The notes under the pieces are model-generated. The model did not search any database, was not told the origin of the DNA, and saw only the letters and a program-made list of their open reading frames with translations. Positions 1 to 4,503 of a stretch of 12,864 nt of DNA are shown piece after piece. A program made the translations under genes and the position numbers. Location of the stretch: positions 1-12,864 of the forward strand of contig JAGVFD010000223.1 of the NCBI GenBank assembly GCA_020057805.1. Direction: 5' to 3'. This stretch comes from Sideroxydans sp. GTDB taxonomy: Bacteria; Pseudomonadota; Gammaproteobacteria; Burkholderiales; Gallionellaceae. Numbering within the stretch: the stretch's first letter is position 1; every line of letters starts with the position of its first letter.

Positions 1-1
1 A

Positions 2-364
2 ACTGTGACTAGTTTGTATCCCGAATCAGAAGAATTTCTTGCCATGCCTGAAGTTTTTGCCACAGGCTTTATGGTTGGATTTTTGGAGTGGGCGTGCATC
101 AAGTGCATCAACCCACACTTGGATTGGCCTGCCGAACAATCAGTAGGAACACATATCAATGTAACGCATCAAGCCGCTACGCCGCCCGGCTTACTCGTAA
201 CGGCAAACGTTGAGTTAATCGAAGTAGATGGACGTCGACTCCTATTTAAGGTGGAAGCACATGATGGCATCGACACGATTAGTCAAGGCACGCACGAACG
301 CTTCGTCATCAACAAAGCGAAGTTTGACGCGAAGCTACTAGAGAAAATAGAACGCCAAACCTAG
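2..364 (+). CDS. FlK-like hotdog-fold acyl-CoA thioesterase, 5'-truncated by window edge
   Basis: The reading frame is open to the left edge, so the gene begins before the window. The GTG at 5 is only the first in-window start and is probably an internal Val. The sequence matches the fluoroacetyl-CoA thioesterase (FlK)-like hotdog family. Counting from that GTG, the FlK catalytic trio is recognisable: Thr20 in the FATGF motif, Glu28 in FLEW (the same 8-residue spacing as FlK Thr42/Glu50), and His55 in the NVTHQAATPPG segment. The VDGRRLLFKVEAHDG strand and the GTHERFVIN strand near the end are also typical. Members are small cytoplasmic proteins of about 130-140 residues, so only about 15-20 N-terminal residues should be missing. 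The natural substrate is not predictable; general acyl-CoA hydrolysis is the safe call. The gene converges on pabB with a 34-bp gap, so the two are not co-transcribed. Confidence 0.82.
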   Translation, partial: TVTSLYPESEEFLAMPEVFATGFMVGFLEWACIKCINPHLDWPAEQSVGTHINVTHQAATPPGLLVTANVELIEVDGRRLLFKVEAHDGIDTISQGTHERFVINKAKFDAKLLEKIERQT

Positions 365-398
365 CTTGCTAGTGCCTAGTCGCAACGCAACACGCGAG

Positions 399-1766
399 TC
401 ATTCCGCCCCAAATTTCCGCATCAATTCCAGCATTGCGCTGGCCTTATCAAAAGTCTCTTGATACTCCGCATCACACTGCGAATCTGCCACGATACCGCC
501 CCCCGCCCAACACCGCATCTCCCCTTGTGCATAGACCAGTGTGCGAATGGCAATGTTGGCGTCCATATTGCCATCGTGTCCTATATAGCCAATTACGCCG
601 CAATAAATACCGCGTCGATGCGGCTCTAGTTCCTCAATAATTTCCATCGCGCGCTGCTTGGGCGCACCCGTAATTGAGCCGCCAGGAAAACAACTGCGCA
701 ACACATCGAGCGCATCGTACCCTTCTGCCAGTGTGCCCTGTACGGTGCTGACAAGGTGATGCACGTTAGCATAGCTTTCCACTTCAAATAGTTTAGGCAC
801 TTGCACCGAGCCCGCCTCACAGCACTTTCCTAAATCGTTGCGTAGCAAATCCACAATCATCAAATTTTCCGCACGATCTTTAGGGTGTTGCTGCAATTCC
901 TTTGCTAGCTGTCTATCTCTGTCCGCAAATTCACTACGCGGGCGCGTCCCCTTTATCGGCTTGGTTTCTACTTTACCGTTCTGGACTTGAATAAATCGCT
1001 CCGGCGACGCACACAAAATTTGGCTTTGCGGCCAATCTAAAAAGGCGGAAAAAGGGGCGGGACTTAATTCACGTAATGCCAAGTAGGCGGCAAAAGCATC
1101 GCCCGTCGCGCTCACCGAAAATCGCTGTGCTAGATTGACTTGATAACAATCTCCTTCATGCAAGAACTTCTTCACCGTATCGAAAGCCTTGCCATATTCA
1201 TCCGATGAAAAATTGGAGCGAATTTTTCCTTTCACTGCAAACGAGGGGCCTACTATTGACCCATCCAACTGCGCAGAGGCAAGTCGATCTGCGATGTGTA
1301 ACAGTTGCGCTGCCGTTTCAGGGTAACGCTGCCTTGAAACAAGACGCACGGTACACGCTTGATGATCAACGATAACCGCCCAATCGTATATTCCCACAGC
1401 GACTTCGGGCAGCACTTCGGCATTTTCAGCTAGTTTAGGCAGGACATGAAATTGACGCGCATAGTCGTAACTCCAATACCCTAATGCGCCTCCCATAAAG
1501 GGCAAATCTGATTGACTACTGCATGGACTTCCGAGAAGGCGTCTGATTAATGCAATTACATCCCCTTCCTCGACACGCGTAGCCACCCCCTGCTGAACAA
1601 CCGTTTGCTCACCTTGCGTGAGTAGTGTGATGACGGGTTGTGCCACCAAAATATCATATCGTCCACAGCCGCCACTATCTAACCAAGCCGCCCACGGCAA
1701 ATCTCGCAAGGTCGCAAAATAGGCGCCGGCATTGGCGCAATAGGGGAAGGGAACGCTATAAAGCAT
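399..1766 (-). CDS. pabB: Aminodeoxychorismate synthase component I
   Basis: This enzyme converts chorismate, with ammonia from the PabA amidotransferase, into 4-amino-4-deoxychorismate, the first step of the p-aminobenzoate branch of folate synthesis in the cytoplasm. From the ATG at 1766 it is 455 residues. A TrpE/PabB N-terminal part covers about 1-160 and the chorismate-binding domain about 190-450. Key segments are GDCYQVNLAQRF, SPERF near 254, PIKGT with Lys272, ENLMIVDLLRND near 300, GSITGAPK near 363, and IGYIGHDG near 393. The PIKGT lysine, instead of the Ala of TrpE (PIAGT), marks PabB rather than anthranilate synthase. It is not fused to a PabC lyase domain, as some betaproteobacterial versions are. 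Start choice is uncertain: an in-frame TTG at 1781 would add five residues, and neither start has a clear Shine-Dalgarno site. The ATG fits the family's usual N-terminus better. Confidence 0.93.
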   Translation of the reverse strand: MLYSVPFPYCANAGAYFATLRDLPWAAWLDSGGCGRYDILVAQPVITLLTQGEQTVVQQGVATRVEEGDVIALIRRLLGSPCSSQSDLPFMGGALGYWSYDYARQFHVLPKLAENAEVLPEVAVGIYDWAVIVDHQACTVRLVSRQRYPETAAQLLHIADRLASAQLDGSIVGPSFAVKGKIRSNFSSDEYGKAFDTVKKFLHEGDCYQVNLAQRFSVSATGDAFAAYLALRELSPAPFSAFLDWPQSQILCASPERFIQVQNGKVETKPIKGTRPRSEFADRDRQLAKELQQHPKDRAENLMIVDLLRNDLGKCCEAGSVQVPKLFEVESYANVHHLVSTVQGTLAEGYDALDVLRSCFPGGSITGAPKQRAMEIIEELEPHRRGIYCGVIGYIGHDGNMDANIAIRTLVYAQGEMRCWAGGGIVADSQCDAEYQETFDKASAMLELMRKFGAE

Positions 1767-1772
1767 CGGTGC

Positions 1773-1778
1773 TAAAAT
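1773..1778 (+). promoter_or_regulatory. Possible -10 element for the BPH gene
   Basis: TAAAAT lies 30 bp before the BPH start and would give a leader of about 20 nt that contains the GAAGGAAAG Shine-Dalgarno site at 1794-1802. No good -35 hexamer is present at the expected distance. The element sits between the two candidate start codons of divergent pabB, so it would also be pabB leader or coding DNA. Confidence 0.3.
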
Positions 1779-1807
1779 CAAGCTCGAATAACTGAAGGAA
1801 AGTACTC

Positions 1808-2380
1808 ATGACCACCATTGTTGCCGTAAAAAAGAATGGCTTTGTTTCTATCGCGGCAGACACTTTGACCACCTTTGGCAACACCCGCCTGCATGCCAGT
1901 CGAGATGCATCGCACGATAAAATTCTTCATATTGGAGAAAGCTATGTCGGCGTATGCGGCAGTGCCGCTCACCATTTAGTGCTGACCAACTTGCTAGCCA
2001 AGACTCCTGACGTACAGCTTAACAGCAAGGAAGCCATCTTTGAAACCTTCCGCAAATTACATCCCGTCCTAAAAGAAGAGTGCTTCTTAAATCCAAAAGA
2101 AGACGAAGAAGATCCTTATGAATCCAGCCAAATCACCGCACTCATTGCTAATGCGTATGGCATTTTTGCCATCTACTCAATGCGCGAAGTATTTGAATTC
2201 ACCCAATTCTGGGGAATAGGTTCAGGACATGAATTCGCATTAGGTGCCATGCACTACGCTTACGGACAAGGGAGTAGCGCCGCAGAAATTGCGCGCATTG
2301 GCGTTGAAACAGGCATCGCACTTGATAAAAATAGCGACACACCCATTACGCAATACACAGTGCCACTGATTTTTCGATAA
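1808..2380 (+). CDS. Betaproteobacterial proteasome homologue (BPH), HslV-like Ntn-hydrolase
   Basis: This is a proteasome-fold N-terminal-nucleophile peptidase of 190 residues. After loss of Met1 the chain begins TTIVAV, giving the catalytic Thr1 seen in HslV and 20S beta subunits. Asp17 follows in the AADT motif. The lysine of DKIL (position 37 after Met removal) is the likely equivalent of Lys33. VCGSAA matches the Gly47 region and GIGSG (about 136-140) matches the Ser129/Gly131 loop. It differs from classical HslV (about 175 residues, GGDGQ motif) by the AADT sequence and by an acidic insertion, KEDEEDPYE, near residues 97-105. These traits fit the BPH family, structurally described from Thiobacillus denitrificans as a double-ring tetradecamer. 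No unfoldase such as HslU is adjacent, so its partner, if any, is unknown. GAAGGAAAG six bases upstream supports the ATG at 1808. It is divergent from pabB. Confidence 0.85.
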   Translation: MTTIVAVKKNGFVSIAADTLTTFGNTRLHASRDASHDKILHIGESYVGVCGSAAHHLVLTNLLAKTPDVQLNSKEAIFETFRKLHPVLKEECFLNPKEDEEDPYESSQITALIANAYGIFAIYSMREVFEFTQFWGIGSGHEFALGAMHYAYGQGSSAAEIARIGVETGIALDKNSDTPITQYTVPLIFR

Positions 2381-2403
2381 CAGCAATAAATGAAAGTTGC
2401 TGT
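2380..2403 (+). terminator. Hairpin at the 3' end of the BPH gene
   Basis: ACAGCAA (2380-2386) pairs with TTGCTGT (2397-2403) around a 10-nt loop, beginning on the last base of the BPH stop codon. ATATCTTT follows, a modest U-rich tail. The stem is only 7 bp with few GC pairs, so termination may be weak. A further T-rich stretch lies at 2431-2450. Confidence 0.45.
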
Positions 2404-2465
2404 ATATCTTTAGAGTACAGAACAACCTCCAATTTTTTTGGATATTTTTTGGGCCTCTAACAACA

Positions 2466-2482
2466 AAGGGGAAAGTCCCCTT
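2466..2482 (-). terminator. Probable intrinsic terminator for leftward transcription from the histone gene
   Basis: On the minus strand, AAGGGGA pairs perfectly with TCCCCTT around a CTT triloop, and TGTTGTTAG follows as a U-rich tail. On the plus strand no T-run follows. It therefore best fits termination of transcripts coming from the histone gene, about 230 nt past that gene's stop codon. That leaves an unusually long transcribed 3' region (2483-2714). Confidence 0.5.
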
Positions 2483-2573
2483 CGACGTACAGCGGCACGA
2501 CTTTTATCAGATAGCGGTGCGAGCCTTAACGAAACGTAGTCAAGCCACGAAACGCCAACCAAAAAACGTGAAT

Positions 2574-2675
2574 TTATTCTTGGGACAACTCTCCACGTAC
2601 TTTTTCAAGTGCGCGCAAAATACAACCAAGCCTGTCCGGCTCGCCATCCAGCAACCGTGAGTCAGCCCCGATCAA
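2574..2675 (-). CDS. Possible 33-codon mini-ORF behind the histone gene
   Basis: Between the histone stop codon and the predicted terminator there is a short open frame in the same frame as the histone gene. It is separated from it by the histone TAA and by a TGA at 2697-2699. From a TTG at 2675 it reads IGADSRLLDGEP followed by DRLGCILRALEKVRGELSQE and TAA. The second half would form an amphipathic, charged helix, which looks more protein-like than random intergenic sequence. Against it: no ATG or GTG start, no clear Shine-Dalgarno site at a proper distance (only AGTAGG directly before the TTG), and an open stretch of about 40 codons can occur by chance. It could be a small gene, a decayed fragment of a longer one, or noise. 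I do not recognise a family. Confidence 0.25.
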   Translation of the reverse strand: MIGADSRLLDGEPDRLGCILRALEKVRGELSQE

Positions 2676-2704
2676 ACCTACTGACTGGGGCTGTCTTCAC
2701 AGCC
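2663..2704 (-). other. Two mutually exclusive hairpins just after the histone stop codon
   Basis: Reading the minus strand, GGCTGT-GAAG-ACAGCC (2704-2689) forms a 6-bp stem with a tetraloop, starting 10 bp after the histone stop. The same ACAGCCCC stretch can instead pair downstream as CAGCCCC/GGGGCTG (2693-2687 with 2669-2663, loop 17 nt). Only one can form at a time. Neither is followed by a U-run, so they are not simple terminators; mRNA 3'-end protection or a switch are possibilities, both inferred. The rest of the 334-bp gap at 2381-2714 holds only the elements listed separately. Confidence 0.35.
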
Positions 2705-2714
2705 TCCCACCACA

Positions 2715-3179
2715 TTAGTTTGGCTTGCTGATGCCAGGTGTGGGAAAAGGCCAAGACGCAGCCGGACGCACAGGTACGGGTGCGGACGGAGCAGGCGCAG
2801 CAACCACTGGCTTAACAACCACCGCTGGCGCAACCACCTTCTTTGCTACGACTTTTTTAGCAGCGGGTTTCTTTGCTGCTACTGGCTTTGCTACGACAGC
2901 CTTAACCGCTGCAACTTTCACTGCTGGCTTCTTGACGACAGCCTTTTTAGCTGCTGGTTTTTTCGCTACAGCTTTTTTCGCAACGGGCTTCTTAGCTGCT
3001 ACTTTTTTGGCTGCGGGCTTTTTAGCTGCAACGGCTTTCTTTGCTGCTGGCTTTTTAGCTACGGCCTTTTTAGCGGCAGGTTTCGCTGCTACTTTTTTGG
3101 CTGCGGGCTTTTTAGCTGCAACGGCTTTTTTTGCTACTGGCTTCTTTGCTGCTGGTTTAGCTTTCTTTGCTGCTACCAT
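2715..3179 (-). CDS. Histone H1-like, Ala/Lys-rich DNA-binding protein
   Basis: This is a 154-residue, strongly basic, low-complexity protein. Residues from about 3 to 120 are nearly all Lys, Ala, Pro and Val in AAKKPAAKK-type repeats, resembling the C-terminal tail of eukaryotic H1 and the AlgP/Hc2-like bacterial proteins. It presumably binds DNA electrostatically in the nucleoid. The tail changes to Val/Pro-rich sequence and ends SWPFPTPGISKPN; a WPFPT tail is, to my knowledge, typical of the betaproteobacterial H1-like family. The ATG at 3179 is chosen because AAGGAGG (3185-3191) lies five bases upstream. An in-frame start farther upstream would add a 17-residue hydrophobic leader and overrun this Shine-Dalgarno site, so it is unlikely. 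A terminator-like hairpin separates the gene from nrdB, so it is probably its own unit. Repeat number may vary between strains. Confidence 0.88.
   Translation of the reverse strand: MVAAKKAKPAAKKPVAKKAVAAKKPAAKKVAAKPAAKKAVAKKPAAKKAVAAKKPAAKKVAAKKPVAKKAVAKKPAAKKAVVKKPAVKVAAVKAVVAKPVAAKKPAAKKVVAKKVVAPAVVVKPVVAAPAPSAPVPVRPAASWPFPTPGISKPN
2995..3128. repeat. 44-bp in-frame direct repeat inside the histone gene
   Basis: Positions 2995-3038 and 3085-3128 are identical over 44 bp (starting GCTGCTACTTTTTTGGCTGC). They are offset by exactly 90 bp, that is 30 codons, so recombination or slippage between them would delete or add 30 residues without a frameshift. Many shorter, imperfect copies of the Ala/Lys codon pattern surround them. 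Confidence 0.9.
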
Positions 3180-3216
3180 TTCAACCTCCTTCGTGGTGAA
3201 AGTTAACAAAAATAAC

Positions 3217-3245
3217 ACTACAACGAACAACGACTACACCTTCAA
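3217..3245 (-). promoter_or_regulatory. Candidate sigma70 promoter of the histone gene
   Basis: On the minus strand TTGAAG (-35, 3245-3240) and TGTAGT (-10, 3222-3217) are 17 bp apart. Transcription would begin near 3210, giving a leader of about 30 nt with the AAGGAGG site. Each hexamer matches consensus at only four of six positions. Confidence 0.35.
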
Positions 3246-3278
3246 CACCCCGCAAGCGACGTGTATGAAGCCCTTGCA

Positions 3279-3304
3279 ACAAAGGCTGCAATAGCAGCCT
3301 TTGT
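3279..3304 (-). terminator. Terminator hairpin after nrdB
   Basis: ACAAAGGCTGC pairs perfectly over 11 bp with GCAGCCTTTGT around a 4-nt loop. It starts 8 bp after the nrdB stop codon in the direction of transcription. The descending arm ends CCTTTGTTGC, giving a short U-rich stretch rather than a classic run. It should separate nrdAB from the histone gene. Confidence 0.6.
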
Positions 3305-3311
3305 CATCAAT

Positions 3312-4454
3312 TTAATCCCAAGATAGCGCGCCACCGGTCTGATATTCAGTCACTCGCGTCTCAAAAAAGTTTTTCTCTTTCTTCAGGTCAATCATCTCCG
3401 CCATCCACGGGAAGGGATTAGTCGCACCTTGGTACAAAATCTCAACGCCAATTTGTTGGCAACGACGATTGGCAATGAAGCGCAGATATTCTTTGAACAT
3501 GCCTGCATTCAACCCCAATACGCCGCGCGGCATGGTGTCTTCAGCATAGCGATATTCCAGCTCCACACCCTTTTGAAATAAGCCGCGAATTTCTTCACGG
3601 AAAGCGGGTGTCCATAGATGCGGATTTTCCAACTTGATTTGATTGATGACATCCACCCCAAAGTTCAAGTGCATAGACTCATCGCGCAAAATGTATTGAT
3701 ACTGTTCCGCAGCACCCGTCATTTTATTTTGACGACCGAGTGCCAAAATTTGTACGAAGCCCACGTAGAAGAACAGCCCCTCCATGATGCACGCAAACAC
3801 AATTAAGCTACGCAACAGCTTTTGATCGTTTTCAGGTGTGCCCGTTTTGAAGTCAGGGTTGGTCAACACATCAATGTAGGGTAGCAAGAATTCGTCTTTG
3901 TCACGAATGCTTTGCACCTCATGGTACATATTGAAAACTTCACCTTCATCCAAGCCCAAGCTCTCCACAATGTACTGATAGGCGTGAGTATGAATGGCTT
4001 CTTCAAACGCTTGGCGCAACAAGTATTGGCGGCATTCTGGATTGGTGATGTGGCGATACGTGCCCAACGCGATATTGTTAGCAGCCAAGCTATCGGCCGT
4101 GGTGAAGAAGCCTAGATTACGCTTCACCAAACGACGCTCATCATCCGTCAATCCATTCGGATTTTTCCACAATGCAATGTCCGCCGACATGTTCACTTCC
4201 TGCGGCATCCAATGGTTAGCGCACCCCGCCAAATACTTTTCCCACGCCCATTTGTACTTAAACGGCACCAGCTGATTCACGTCAGCCGTGCTATTGATAA
4301 TGCGCTTGTCTTCCACGCGGATGCGCCCACTTGAGGTTGAAGCAATGGTATAGCCCTGCTCAGCCGTCTCGCCCACAGCACCCGCAACCATTGCCGGCAT
4401 ACGTGCCGCAACGGGATTGACTGTGCTGCTTACTTCATCATCAAAATTTAACAT
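3312..4454 (-). CDS. nrdB: Class Ia ribonucleoside-diphosphate reductase, beta subunit
   Basis: This is the small R2 subunit. It generates the tyrosyl radical that starts reduction of ribonucleoside diphosphates by NrdA. The protein has 380 residues. Carboxylate-bridged diiron ligands are visible as Asp121, Glu152 and His155 (EEAIHTHAY), Glu225 (IMEGLFFY), and Glu259 with His262 (RDESMH). The radical Tyr is Tyr159, at the E. coli Tyr122 position relative to the Glu/His pair, so this is a normal Tyr-type class I R2 rather than a Tyr-less variant. The C-terminus, [10 protein letters not shown], is the kind of tail that docks into NrdA. The ATG at 4454 is preceded by AAAGGAA. It follows nrdA by 49 bp on the same strand, so the two should share a transcript under the control described upstream of nrdA. 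Confidence 0.97.
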   Translation of the reverse strand: MLNFDDEVSSTVNPVAARMPAMVAGAVGETAEQGYTIASTSSGRIRVEDKRIINSTADVNQLVPFKYKWAWEKYLAGCANHWMPQEVNMSADIALWKNPNGLTDDERRLVKRNLGFFTTADSLAANNIALGTYRHITNPECRQYLLRQAFEEAIHTHAYQYIVESLGLDEGEVFNMYHEVQSIRDKDEFLLPYIDVLTNPDFKTGTPENDQKLLRSLIVFACIMEGLFFYVGFVQILALGRQNKMTGAAEQYQYILRDESMHLNFGVDVINQIKLENPHLWTPAFREEIRGLFQKGVELEYRYAEDTMPRGVLGLNAGMFKEYLRFIANRRCQQIGVEILYQGATNPFPWMAEMIDLKKEKNFFETRVTEYQTGGALSWD

Positions 4455-4474
4455 GGCATTCCTTTGTTTCTATT

Positions 4475-4496
4475 ATTCACCGCACAGGCAGTGAAT
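4475..4496 (-). other. Intercistronic hairpin between nrdA and nrdB
   Basis: In the nrdA-nrdB mRNA, ATTCACTGC pairs with GCGGTGAAT around a CTGT loop. This is a 9-bp stem with one G-U pair, and the corresponding plus-strand copy would have a C-A mismatch there. It begins 8 bp after the nrdA stop and ends about 10 bp before the nrdB Shine-Dalgarno site. No U-run follows. A role in mRNA stability or in setting the subunit ratio is inferred. Confidence 0.4.
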
Positions 4497-4503
4497 CCAG
4501 CAT

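Noticed and set aside
2466..2500. GGGGAAAGTCC, resembling the GAGGAAAGTCC core of RNase P RNA.
   Set aside because: No other conserved rnpB segment surrounds it, and the bases form a simple perfect hairpin better explained as a terminator.
2566..2598. ACGTG...CACGT with a T-run on the minus strand, as a terminator at the end of the mini-ORF.
   Set aside because: Only a 5-bp stem with a 23-nt loop; the hairpin at 2466-2482 is far better.
2397..2660. 87-codon plus-strand open frame after the BPH gene.
   Set aside because: TTG start without Shine-Dalgarno site, no recognisable protein pattern, and it runs through several hairpins.
2725..3294. 189-codon plus-strand open frame antisense to the histone gene, rich in Phe, Ala and Thr.
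   Set aside because: It is the mirror of the Lys/Ala repeats; the minus-strand frame has a strong Shine-Dalgarno site and family features.
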